The notes under the pieces: generated by a model
Told to the model about the DNA's origin: nothing
What the model saw: only the letters and a program-made list of their open reading frames with translations
Databases searched by the model: none
Position numbers and translations under genes: made by a program
Part shown: piece after piece, positions 16,698-25,700 of the stretch
How the letters are laid out: every line of letters begins with the position of its first letter
Position numbering within the stretch: position 1 is the stretch's first letter
Assembly (NCBI RefSeq): GCF_017303215.1
Contig: NZ_JAEMWU010000001.1
Span: forward strand, 496,001-560,000
Source: Microbacterium esteraromaticum
GTDB lineage: Bacteria > Actinomycetota > Actinomycetes > Actinomycetales > Microbacteriaceae
Direction: 5' to 3'
Length of the DNA stretch: 64,000 nucleotides

Positions 16698-17633
16698 ATG
16701 ACCATGGCTCCACCCGCGCCGGAGGCTCCGGCTCCACCCGCACCACGACCCACACCCCAGCGTCTGTCGAGCCGAGTGCTTGCCCGCCGCGAGGCCCGCG
16801 TCGCACTGCTGTTCGTGCTACCGGCCTTCGTGCTCTTCCTCGCCTTCCGGTTCGGGCCGGCTATCGCGGGCGTCGCCCTGAGCTTCTTCGACTACGACAT
16901 CTCGGGCGAGATCGAGTGGCGAGGGCTGGATCACTTCGAGCGGCTCATGCAAGACCCGCTGTTCTGGCGGGCGCTGAGCACCACGCTGCTATACACGCTC
17001 TTCGCCGTTCCGCTCTCGCTGGTGCTCTCCACCGCGATGGCCCTCGGGGTGCGCCGCGCATTCCGCGGTTCGCGCTTCTTCCGGTCGATCTTCTTCCTGC
17101 CGGTGATCACATCGCTCGTTCTGGCGGGCGCGATCTTTGTGTGGATCTTCTCCAGCAGCGGTCCCTGGTCGACGCTGATGACACCGCTCGGGTTGGGCGG
17201 GTCGTGGCTGGCCAGCACTGTGCTGGTCGTCCCGGCGATCGTCATCGTCGGCGTCTGGTCGCGCTTCGGCTACGGCATGATGATCATGATCGCGGCGATG
17301 CAGGACATCCCTCGTGAACTCGAGGAAGCAGCGCTCATGGATGGCGCCGGCGCATGGCAGCGCTTCCGGTGGGTGGTGCTGCCACACCTGCGGCCCACTG
17401 TGTTCTTCCTCGCTGTGATCGAGACGACCGCCGCGTTCCAGGTCTTCGACGTCATCTACGTGATGACCCAGGGCGGCCCGGCCAATGCCAGCTACTCGCT
17501 CGTCTACCTCATCTACGACCAGGGCTTCAAGTACTTCGAGTACGGCTATGCGGCTGCCGCCGGGGTCGCACTGTTCGTCATGACCCTTGTCGTCGCGCTC
17601 ATCCAGCGCCTGGTGATCGGAAAGCAGAAATGA
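16698..17633 (+). CDS. Sugar ABC transporter permease (MalF/UgpA type)
   Basis: A 311-residue MetI-like permease. A Pro/Ala-rich cytoplasmic N-terminus (~35 residues) precedes six TM segments. The ATPase-contact loop is EEAALMDGAGAWQRFRWVVLP, matching the EAA motif. It is co-transcribed with the second permease, overlapping it by four bases (ATGA). It forms the heterodimeric channel of a carbohydrate (CUT1) importer. The substrate would be the compound degraded by the surrounding oxidoreductases. Confidence 0.9.
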   Translation: MTMAPPAPEAPAPPAPRPTPQRLSSRVLARREARVALLFVLPAFVLFLAFRFGPAIAGVALSFFDYDISGEIEWRGLDHFERLMQDPLFWRALSTTLLYTLFAVPLSLVLSTAMALGVRRAFRGSRFFRSIFFLPVITSLVLAGAIFVWIFSSSGPWSTLMTPLGLGGSWLASTVLVVPAIVIVGVWSRFGYGMMIMIAAMQDIPRELEEAALMDGAGAWQRFRWVVLPHLRPTVFFLAVIETTAAFQVFDVIYVMTQGGPANASYSLVYLIYDQGFKYFEYGYAAAAGVALFVMTLVVALIQRLVIGKQK

Positions 17634-18511
17634 CCGCCGTCGAGTCGCCGAAGCCGAGCGGGCCCACTCGGCACCGCTCCTACAAGGCGCTCGAGCCCAC
17701 TCGCGGGGGGCTCGTGCTGCGCTGGTTCTGGCTGAGCGCCGCGGCGGTGTTCGCGTTCTTCCCGTTCTACGCCATGGTCGTGCTGAGCCTGAAGCCCGGC
17801 GCCGCCGTGAGCTTCCCCGAGTCTTTGCTGCCCTGGGGCGGGATCGCCTTCGATTCGTACGCACAGGTACTCAGCGGGCAGAACATCGTGCTGTGGTTGT
17901 TCAACACGCTGGTGTATTCGCTGGTGTCGGTCGTCGCGGTGCTGCTGTTCTCGGCGATGGCGGGATACGCCTTCGCGAAGAAGCGTTTCGCCGGCAAAGA
18001 GCTGATGTTCTGGTCATTCCTGGCGATGGTCATGGTGCCGTTCCACGTCACGCTGATCCCCACGTTCTTGCTGATCGCCAACCTCGGCGGTGTTGACGAA
18101 TACTGGGGTTTGATCGTGCCGACGCTCGCGAATGCCCAGGCGGTGTTTCTGATGCGTCAGTTCATCCAGGGGCTGCCCGACGAGCTGTTCGAGGCCGCCC
18201 GCATCGATGGTGCGAGCGAGATGCGCATCTTCCTGCGCATTGTGCTGCCACTGTGCAAGCCGGTGCTGGCGACTCTCGGCATCTTCGTGTTCCTGTGGCA
18301 CTGGAACGACTTCCTCTGGCCGCTCATCGTCGCCAAATCCAATGACATGTTCACCCTCACGGTGGGCATCTCCTCACTGCAGCAGCAGGATGTTCCGCTG
18401 AGTGTGATGCTCGCCGGTTCGGTCGTTGCTCTCGTCCCCATCTTCATGGCGTACCTCATCGCGCAGCGCTACGTCCAAGAAGGCGTCACCGGCTCTGGAA
18501 TCAAGGGCTGA
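17630..18511 (+). CDS. Sugar ABC transporter permease (MalG/UgpE type)
   Basis: A 293-residue partner permease with six TM segments and the EAA loop FEAARIDGASEMRIFLRIVLP; the C-terminal YVQEGVTGSGIKG is a strong family hallmark of CUT1 second permeases. ATG 17630 overlaps the previous stop as ATGA; a longer open frame upstream is a shadow of the first permease gene. It is followed 13 bases later by the epimerase-like gene with an AAAGGAAA ribosome binding site, so transport and metabolism are one transcription unit. Confidence 0.91.
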   Translation: MTAVESPKPSGPTRHRSYKALEPTRGGLVLRWFWLSAAAVFAFFPFYAMVVLSLKPGAAVSFPESLLPWGGIAFDSYAQVLSGQNIVLWLFNTLVYSLVSVVAVLLFSAMAGYAFAKKRFAGKELMFWSFLAMVMVPFHVTLIPTFLLIANLGGVDEYWGLIVPTLANAQAVFLMRQFIQGLPDELFEAARIDGASEMRIFLRIVLPLCKPVLATLGIFVFLWHWNDFLWPLIVAKSNDMFTLTVGISSLQQQDVPLSVMLAGSVVALVPIFMAYLIAQRYVQEGVTGSGIKG

Positions 18512-18524
18512 AAGGAAACACACT

Positions 18525-19559
18525 GTGACAACGCACACGTTCACCTCCGAGGCGGAACTCGAGCAGGTGCTCGGAACGCCCAGTGACCAGCTGGTCGCCG
18601 ACTTCGAGAAGCTCACCGGCGACCTCGTGATCCTGGGCGCCGGTGGCAAGATGGGCCCCACCCTCGCCATGCTCGCGCGGCGCGCGATGGATGCAGCGGG
18701 GCGCAACACCGACACCGTCTACGCCGTGTCGCGCTTCGGCGACCCCGTGGTCGTCGAACGTCTGAAGGCCGCCCGCGTCGAGGTCGTTCCCTTCGACCTC
18801 ATCGAGAACGACGACTTCTCGTCGTTGCCGGATGCCCCTCATGTGGTGTTCATGGTCGGGGCGAAGTTCGGTGCCGCGACCAGCCCGTCATGGGCATGGG
18901 AGGTCAATGCCGCGCTACCCGATCGTGTTGCCCGTCGCTACCGCGACAGCAGCATCGCCGTGTTGTCTACGGGCAACGTCTATCCGTTCGTGCCGGCCGC
19001 TTCCGGCGGCGCCGCAGAAGAAGTGACGCCGGCGCCGATCGGTGAGTACGCGCAGTCATGCCTCGGTCGGGAGCGGGTGTTCGAGTTCGGTGCACAGGAG
19101 CGCGGCACCAGAGTGTCGATCATTCGGCTGAACTACGCCGTCGACCTGCGTTACGGCGTGCTCGCCGACATCGGCAGCGCCGTCTTCGCCGGCGAGCCGG
19201 TCTCGCTCGCCACGGCGAACGTGAACGTCATCTGGCAGGGGTACGCCAACGAGGTGGTGCTGCGCAGCCTGCTGCATGCCTCCGACGACGTGTTCACGAT
19301 CAATCTCACCGGTCCTGAGCTGTTGAGCGTCGAGTCGATCGCTCGCCGTTTCGGGGTGCTGCTGAACCGCGACGTGACGTTTGTCGATGAGCCGCAGCCG
19401 ACCGCACTGCTCAGCGATGCCCGCCGGTGCATGGCCCTGTTCGGCTACCCGACGGTGCCGGCTGAGACGCTCATCGAGATGCAGGCGGCGTGGATGCAGG
19501 CCGAGCTGCCGATGACGGCCAAGCCGACCAAGTGGGCCGTCCGGGACGGGAAGTTCTGA
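18525..19559 (+). CDS. NAD-dependent epimerase/dehydratase family protein
   Basis: A 344-residue extended short-chain dehydrogenase-like protein. The nucleotide motif DLVILGAGGKMGPTLAMLA is a GxGGxxG variant, and LSTGNVYPF precedes the region where SDR enzymes place Tyr-x-x-x-Lys; here I see GEYAQSCLGRE, so Tyr is present but the Lys is replaced. It starts at GTG 18525 with AAAGGAAA upstream. The gene lies between the importer and a DHDPS-family enzyme with a coupled stop/start (TGATG) to the latter. It likely acts on an oxidised sugar intermediate; whether it is a redox enzyme or an epimerase is open. Confidence 0.78.
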   Translation: MTTHTFTSEAELEQVLGTPSDQLVADFEKLTGDLVILGAGGKMGPTLAMLARRAMDAAGRNTDTVYAVSRFGDPVVVERLKAARVEVVPFDLIENDDFSSLPDAPHVVFMVGAKFGAATSPSWAWEVNAALPDRVARRYRDSSIAVLSTGNVYPFVPAASGGAAEEVTPAPIGEYAQSCLGRERVFEFGAQERGTRVSIIRLNYAVDLRYGVLADIGSAVFAGEPVSLATANVNVIWQGYANEVVLRSLLHASDDVFTINLTGPELLSVESIARRFGVLLNRDVTFVDEPQPTALLSDARRCMALFGYPTVPAETLIEMQAAWMQAELPMTAKPTKWAVRDGKF

Positions 19560-20620
19560 TGTCCGCTGTTCCTGCCCTTCGTCCTGAAGCCGCTCGAACG
19601 CTCGCGCAGGGCGCCGTCATCCCGGCCCATCCGCTGGCACTGACGGCGGATCGCACGCTCGACGAGCGCCGGCAGCGCGCGCTGACCCGCTACTACCTCG
19701 CCGCCGGCGCGGGTGGTCTCGCCGTCGGTGTGCACACGACGCAGTTCGAGATCCGTGACCCCGAGCACGCCCTTTTCGAGCCGGTTCTCGCGCTCGCCGC
19801 GGAAGAGCTGGACGCTGCCGGGGCCGACATGGTGCGCATCGCCGGCGTTGCCGGGGGAACCGCGCAGGCGGTGGCCGAGGCCGAGCTGGCACGCAGCCTC
19901 GGATACGACGCCGTGCTCGTGAGTCCCCGTGTCTCGGGCGCTGACGAGCGCGCGCTGCTCGATCGCGCGCGAGCGGTCGGCGAAGTGCTGCCGGTGGTCG
20001 GCTTCTATCTGCAGACGGCGATCGGTGGCCCGGTGCTCGACCGCGACTTCTGGCGCGATTTCGCATCGATCCCCTCCGTGGTGGCCGTCAAGGCGGCACC
20101 GTTCGATCGGTACCGCACGCTCGAACTCGTGCGCGGCGTGGCGGCATCCGGTCGCGCGGATGAGATCGCGCTGTACACCGGCAACGATGACGCGATCGTC
20201 GCCGATCTGCTCAGCGAGTTCCACGTCGACGCTCCGGACGGCCCCCGCACACTGCGGTTCGTCGGCGGGCTGCTCGGCCAGTGGGCGGTGGGGACGCGGG
20301 CTGCGGTGGCGATGCTCGAGGACGCCCAGCGCGCGGCCCGAGGAGACGTTGGGGCCTATCACCGACTGGGCCGCCTGGCCTCGGACATGGTCGACGTCAA
20401 CCAGGCGGTCTTCGATCCGGGCAACGACTTCCACGGCGTCATCGCCGGCGTGCACGAGATGCTGCGCCAGCAGGGGCTGCTGGAGGGCACCTGGTGCCTC
20501 GATCCTGCCGAAGGACTCTCTCCCGGTCAGGCCGAGGAGATCACGCGGGTGCGGGCGGCATACCCCCAGCTGAACGATGACGCGTTCATCGCTGAGAACC
20601 TGGAGGAATGGCTGCGATGA
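19559..20620 (+). CDS. Dihydrodipicolinate synthase/N-acetylneuraminate lyase-family protein
   Basis: A 353-residue TIM-barrel protein. VVGFYLQTAIGG and VVAVKAAPFDRY match the strands that hold the substrate-contact Tyr region and the Schiff-base Lys of class I lyases in this family. Members cleave or form C-C bonds next to a pyruvate-like carbonyl (sugar-acid aldolases or dehydratases such as KDG aldolase). It is longer than DapA (~290). ATG 19559 overlaps the upstream stop. Setting it in a sugar operon makes a catabolic sugar-acid lyase more likely than lysine biosynthesis. Confidence 0.75.
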   Translation: MSAVPALRPEAARTLAQGAVIPAHPLALTADRTLDERRQRALTRYYLAAGAGGLAVGVHTTQFEIRDPEHALFEPVLALAAEELDAAGADMVRIAGVAGGTAQAVAEAELARSLGYDAVLVSPRVSGADERALLDRARAVGEVLPVVGFYLQTAIGGPVLDRDFWRDFASIPSVVAVKAAPFDRYRTLELVRGVAASGRADEIALYTGNDDAIVADLLSEFHVDAPDGPRTLRFVGGLLGQWAVGTRAAVAMLEDAQRAARGDVGAYHRLGRLASDMVDVNQAVFDPGNDFHGVIAGVHEMLRQQGLLEGTWCLDPAEGLSPGQAEEITRVRAAYPQLNDDAFIAENLEEWLR

Positions 20621-21618
20621 CCGCTGTGAGCATCCTCGCCGTCGTCTCGGAGGGCCTTTTCGACGAGTTCTTCTCGGGCGAGGATGCTCGTCGCCTGCGA
20701 GGCGCTGCAGAGCGGTTGGGTGGAGACCTGCAGCGCGTCGATCGGCTTGACGCCGCCGCCGACCTCCACCGCGTGCGGATCCTCATCACCAGCTGGGGCG
20801 TCGGCCCGCTCGACGCAGAACTGCTGGATCGGATGCCGGAGCTCGCGCTGGTGGCGCACACGGGCGCCACGGTGAAGCCGTTCGTCACCGACGCGATGTT
20901 CGACCGGGGCATTCTCGTCACCCAGGCCGGCGCCGGCATGGCGCGCTCGGTCGCCGAGGTCTCGCTCGCGTTCACTCTGGCGATGCTGCACCGCATCCCG
21001 ATGATGCATGACGCGATGCGCGACGGCGGGTGGTACGACGCTCCCACCGTCGGTGTGCAGCATGAGATCCGCGATGCGCCGATCGCCGTGATCGGCGCAT
21101 CGCGCACCGGCCGGGCGTATCTGCAGATGATCCGCGCGCTCGGCGCTCGCCCGTTGCTGGTCGACCCGACGATCGATCCGGACGCCGCTGCGGACCTCGG
21201 GGTGGAGCTCGTGCCGCTCGACGAGGCGATGCGACGCGCGCTCGTCGTGGCTGTGCACGCGCCCACGCTCGCCGAGACGCACCACATGATCGGCGCCCGC
21301 GAACTGGCGTTGATGCCCGATGGGGCCGCGCTGGTGAACACGGCGCGTTCGTGGCTGGTCGATGAGGAGGCTCTGCTGGCCGAGGCGCGCAGCGGGCGGA
21401 TCGTGGTCGCCCTCGACGTCTTCGACGAAGAACCGCTGGCGGAGAACAGCGGATTCCGCGCTCTTCGTGGTGCGCTGCTGACCCCGCACCGGGCTGCGGG
21501 AACACGCGAAGGGCGATTGAGTCTCGGGCGCATCGTCGCCGACGAGATCGACTCGTACCTCTCGGACGCTGGCCTCGTCCACGGCATCACCCGCGACATG
21601 CTCTCGTCGATGGCATGA
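20617..21618 (+). CDS. 2-hydroxyacid dehydrogenase (D-isomer-specific family)
   Basis: A 333-residue NAD-dependent dehydrogenase. An N-terminal flavodoxin-like substrate domain precedes the Rossmann region around IAVIGASRTGRAYLQMI. The catalytic pattern follows: VNTARSWLVDEEALL (Arg), DVFDEEPL (Glu) and LTPHRAAGTREG (His). The nucleotide loop is GASRTGR in place of the usual GxGxxG, a variant seen in some members. ATG 20617 is preferred (GGAGGA nine bases upstream, ATGA overlap); ATG 20608 is in frame. It probably interconverts a 2-keto acid and a 2-hydroxy acid in this pathway. Confidence 0.82.
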   Translation: MTAVSILAVVSEGLFDEFFSGEDARRLRGAAERLGGDLQRVDRLDAAADLHRVRILITSWGVGPLDAELLDRMPELALVAHTGATVKPFVTDAMFDRGILVTQAGAGMARSVAEVSLAFTLAMLHRIPMMHDAMRDGGWYDAPTVGVQHEIRDAPIAVIGASRTGRAYLQMIRALGARPLLVDPTIDPDAAADLGVELVPLDEAMRRALVVAVHAPTLAETHHMIGARELALMPDGAALVNTARSWLVDEEALLAEARSGRIVVALDVFDEEPLAENSGFRALRGALLTPHRAAGTREGRLSLGRIVADEIDSYLSDAGLVHGITRDMLSSMA

Positions 21619-22565
21619 CGGTTCGTCCGTTGCGCGTCGGCTTCGCCGGACTCGCACATTCCCATCCGTACACCGACGCCGCGAACGCGCTCGCCGAGGG
21701 GGCGGAGATGATCGCGGTCTACGACGCCGATCCCGGTGCGGCGGCCGGCTTCGCCGAGCGGTTCGGGGGTCGTGTGGTCGCGACGGGTGCAGAGCTGCTC
21801 GCGCAGCGCCCCGATGTGGTCATCGCGACACCGCGCCCAGCCGAGACGGTGCCGTTCCTGCGCGAACTCGCCTCGGCGGATGCCAGGATGCCGGTCTTCG
21901 TCAACAAGGTCGTCGCGGCCACGGAGGCGCAGTTCGCTGCGTGGGAACGGGCGCTCGTTGATGTGTGCGCGCCGGTCGGAACCGCTTCGGTACTGCGCTT
22001 CGCGCCGGCGTTGCAGCGCCTGGCCCGCGACCTCGATGGTGCTGAGGTCCTCGGCATCCGCGTGCACGTGCAGCACGACAACACCGGATTCCAGCGCGGG
22101 AATCGTGCGTGGCAGGACGATCCCTCCTGTGGTGGCGGCACGGTCGTGACCGTCGGAGTGCATGCCTGGGAGATGATCGACGTCCTCCTGCCCGGGGCGA
22201 TGCTGGGCGAGGCGTCGGGGTGGACTCGGTGCGCATCAGGCTCGCCGACACGATCCGAAGACGCTGCGGGGGTCAATGGCGTGGTGCGGCCCGCCATTGG
22301 GGGTCCCACCGTGCCCGTGCAAGCGACCATCACCGGCGTTCCGGGGCCCGACCGCTACGCCGTCGAGGTACTCACCTCGGCGGGCGTGCGCGAGCTCGAG
22401 CTCGACGTCGATCAGGCGAATGAGCACCTGGGGTTCGCAGGGCTCGTGCGAGCGCTGCTCGCCGATGCCCCTGCCGGCCGGGTTCCGATGCCCTGGGTGC
22501 AGTCGCGCGTCGTCGTCGCCAATACGATCCGCGCCGCCGCGGCGGCGCGGATCGGGTGCGCCTGA
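21615..22565 (+). CDS. Gfo/Idh/MocA-like oxidoreductase with altered EKP motif
   Basis: A 316-residue protein with LRVGFAGLAHSHPYTDAANA at the N-terminus, similar in the SHPY/THA region to copy 2 of this locus. At the position of the canonical EKP tripeptide it has VFVNKVVA: the catalytic Lys is kept but Glu and Pro are lost. GGGTVVTVGVHAWEMIDVL is the catalytic His region. It ends the plus-strand operon and overlaps the preceding gene by ATGA. The altered motif suggests a specialised or non-redox role. Confidence 0.78.
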   Translation: MTVRPLRVGFAGLAHSHPYTDAANALAEGAEMIAVYDADPGAAAGFAERFGGRVVATGAELLAQRPDVVIATPRPAETVPFLRELASADARMPVFVNKVVAATEAQFAAWERALVDVCAPVGTASVLRFAPALQRLARDLDGAEVLGIRVHVQHDNTGFQRGNRAWQDDPSCGGGTVVTVGVHAWEMIDVLLPGAMLGEASGWTRCASGSPTRSEDAAGVNGVVRPAIGGPTVPVQATITGVPGPDRYAVEVLTSAGVRELELDVDQANEHLGFAGLVRALLADAPAGRVPMPWVQSRVVVANTIRAAAAARIGCA

Positions 22566-22740
22566 TCCTATCGACAGGGGCATTGCAATTAACAAACTGC
22601 TGTGTGATTATTAACCACAAGCTTTACCCACTCCTGCTCGCACAATGATGTGTTTTTGCATCTTGAGTGTGTGATTCACTTCCGGCGCGCCCGAGTGTCG
22701 CCGAGAATCGCCGTGAGCACCCGATCACGACGGAGAAGTC
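22566..22740 (+). promoter_or_regulatory. AT-rich promoter region of the surface protein gene
   Basis: This 175-base gap is markedly AT-rich. TTGCAA (22583-22588) and GATTAT (22606-22611) form a -35/-10 pair with a 17-bp spacer. The sequence TGTGTGATT occurs twice in direct orientation (22601-22609 and 22668-22676), a possible regulator site. No terminator hairpin for the preceding operon was obvious. Confidence 0.5.
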
Positions 22741-25700
22741 ATGAAACGCCTGTCGCAGCTTGTCGCCAGTCTCACCATCGTCGCCGTGGGGGTGCTGTCC
22801 GCCCTTACGGCCACCGCGGCCTCGGTCGAGCCCCTTCCGGCACAGTTCCCGAATGCCGACTTCGAGAAGACCTCGGCCGACGGCTCCATCCCCGACTGGT
22901 CTGAGCGCTACACCGGCGCGGGCGGGGGGTTCGCTCTCGTGGGCGATACTGCGCTCGGCGGGTCCCAGGCGGTGCGGATGACTGACACCTCTGCCGCCGA
23001 GCAGATCGGGCTGCTCAGCGGTGCTGTCGCCGTCCGTGGCGGGACGGATTATCAGATCGCCGCGTGGGGCAAGGTCGCCCAGGGGATGCCCTCAATGATC
23101 GTCTGGTTCTTCGACGACACGGGTGCTCGCGTCGGGACGGCTGACACGCGGGTGCGCCAGCCCTCGGGTACCTGGGAAAGGTACTCGTTCGAGGCGACCG
23201 CGCCGGTTGACGCGGTCTCAGCCCAGATGCTGCTCTACTCGGCGACCGCGGAGATCACCGACGTGCTGTGGGACCAGGTGGGTATCTCCGAGACGACCGA
23301 CGCCTCCGTCATCCCCAACGCCGGTTTCGAGGACCTCGTCGTCGACGCGCTCCCCGCCCGGTGGTCTCAGCGGTACGTAGGTGCGGCATCGACCATCGAG
23401 GTCGTCAACGATCCTGTGCGCTCGGGTGCGAGGTCGCTGCTGATCGACGATCCGAGTGCTTCGGAGCAGGTCGGCCTGCTCAGCGAGAGCTTTCCGATCG
23501 TCGGCGGTGGCTCATACGAAGCGGGCGGGTGGGTCCGCGTCGAGAAGGGCGTGCCGTCGTGGATCCTGTACTACTACGACGCTCTGGGTGCCCGCATCGG
23601 CCAGTCGAGTCATCGCGTCCCCGTCGCCGCGGGGGAGTGGTTGTGGGAGTCGGAGTCGGTCGAGGTGCCGGCCGACGCCGTCAGCGCGCGCTTCCTGGTC
23701 TATTCGTCCACGCAGGACGTCACCCGCGCCCACTGGGACGACCTCTCGGTGGAGCCTGTGACGCCCTGGGCAGAGGAGTTCCTCGGGCACCCGGTCGAGG
23801 CATCGAACATCATCGACACCTCGTACGGCATCGGCAGTGACGGCCGCGCAAAGGTCTATGCCGTCACGGCCGGCGTGCCCGCCACATTCATGGTCTTCGA
23901 CGTTCTCACGGCGCGTCTGGAGCAGTCTGCAGCGCTGCCGGCCGGATCCACCGGCTCGTGGGCGGTGAAGACGGCATCCGACGGCACGGTCTACATCGGG
24001 ACCTACACGAACGGCAAGCTGTTCCGCTGGTTGCCGGGGGAGTCGCGGCTCGTCGATCTCGGCGCGGTGACCTCGACAGCGAAGTACCTGTGGGACCTCG
24101 AGGAAGACGGTGAGGGTCGCATCTGGGGCGGGAGCTTCCCAGGAGGAGAACTGTTCAGCTTCGACCCCCGTGAGGGAGTCGTCACCGGCCACGGCCGGTT
24201 GAGTGCCGACGACTACACGCGCAGCATCGCCGTTCACGACGGCATCGTCTACGCGGGTACCGGCAGCACGTCGCCGACGATCATCACCCACGAGATCGCC
24301 ACGGGGCAACGCGGCGAGGTGGCGCTTCCCGAGAGCATGCGCGACAACGAGTTCGTGTACTTCATGGATGTGCGCGACGACCTGCTGTTCGCTCGTATTA
24401 CTCCGATTGGTCACACGCTGGTGTACGACCTCTTGACCGGTGAGTGGGTGGACTCGCTGGGGGCGACGGGATTCGGGTCGGTATCGGAGGCGGACGGCGC
24501 GGGCAACGTGTACTACGTCGACAGCGCCGGAACGCTCGCAACGTACAACCTCACCTCGCGGGTCAAGGCGAAGACGGGCGTCACCGGCCTGCACCCGGCC
24601 CGTGACTTCGGCATCGTCGAACTCAACGATCCACGCTTCCCCGGCGAGAGCGTCGCTTTCATGTACGAGTCGGGCGATCTGAACATCTACAACATCCAGA
24701 CCGGTACGCTCGTGCGGGAGCTGACCGACGCGATTACCTCGCCCATCAAGATCCAGGGAATCGCCGTGGGGCCCGACGAGCGGGTCTACATCGGCGGGTA
24801 CATGTACGAGGGTGTTACCGCGTTCGACCCGCAGACGCAGGAGTTCGAGGCCTATCCGCGAGGTGTCTTCGGGCAGATCGAGGGGATGCTCGCCCACGAG
24901 GACGACCTGTACGTCGGAACCTATACCCGCGCGAACCTGTTCCGTTTCGATCCGGCGCAGCCCTGGAACGTGGGAACGAGCCCGAAGCGGTTCGCCTCGC
25001 TCGGCGAACAGCATCAGGATCGACCGTACGCCTGGGCGTCGGCGGGTGACGTGCTCGTGGCGGGCACTGTTCCGACGTATGGCGTGCTCGGCGGGCTCCT
25101 TGTGACCTACGACCCGGTGACCGGCGCCGTCGAGACGCACGCTGACGTCATCCCCGATCACAGCATTGTGGCGCTGTCGTCGTTCGACGACATCGTGTAC
25201 GGCGGAACTTCTGTCTACGGCGGGCTGGGCGCTGCGCCGACCGCGCAGGAGGGCGTCGTGTTCGCGTGGGACCCGGCGACCGAGCAGCTCCTGTGGCAGA
25301 CGCAGGTCGGCGCCGGCATCGCTGCGGTCACTGCCGTGCAGGCCGGCCCGGACGGTCGCCTGTGGGCCGTCGACAGCGGCAGGCTGTATGAGCTCGACCG
25401 TGGCACCGGGGCCGTGCTCCGCAGCGTACGCCTGATGGCGGATACGTGGAATGGAAGCTCGATCTGGAAGTCGGGAGACATCAAGTTCGGACCCGACGGT
25501 GCGATGTACGTTCTCAGCCGGGGCAGCGTCTTCCACGTCGAGCAGCAGGATCTGCGTCCACGCAAGCTCGCCAGCGGGATCGCGAATTACGTTTTCGCCG
25601 TTCAGGGCAACGATATCTACTTCACGAAGGCGGATGCCGGGCTGTATCGGGTGCGTGGTCCGGAGGTGCGGGTCGAGATGAGTCTTGCCGGGGCGACGGA

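Noticed and set aside
19559..20620. DapA of lysine biosynthesis
   Set aside because: It is longer than DapA, lies inside a ROK-regulated sugar operon and has no other lysine or diaminopimelate genes near it.
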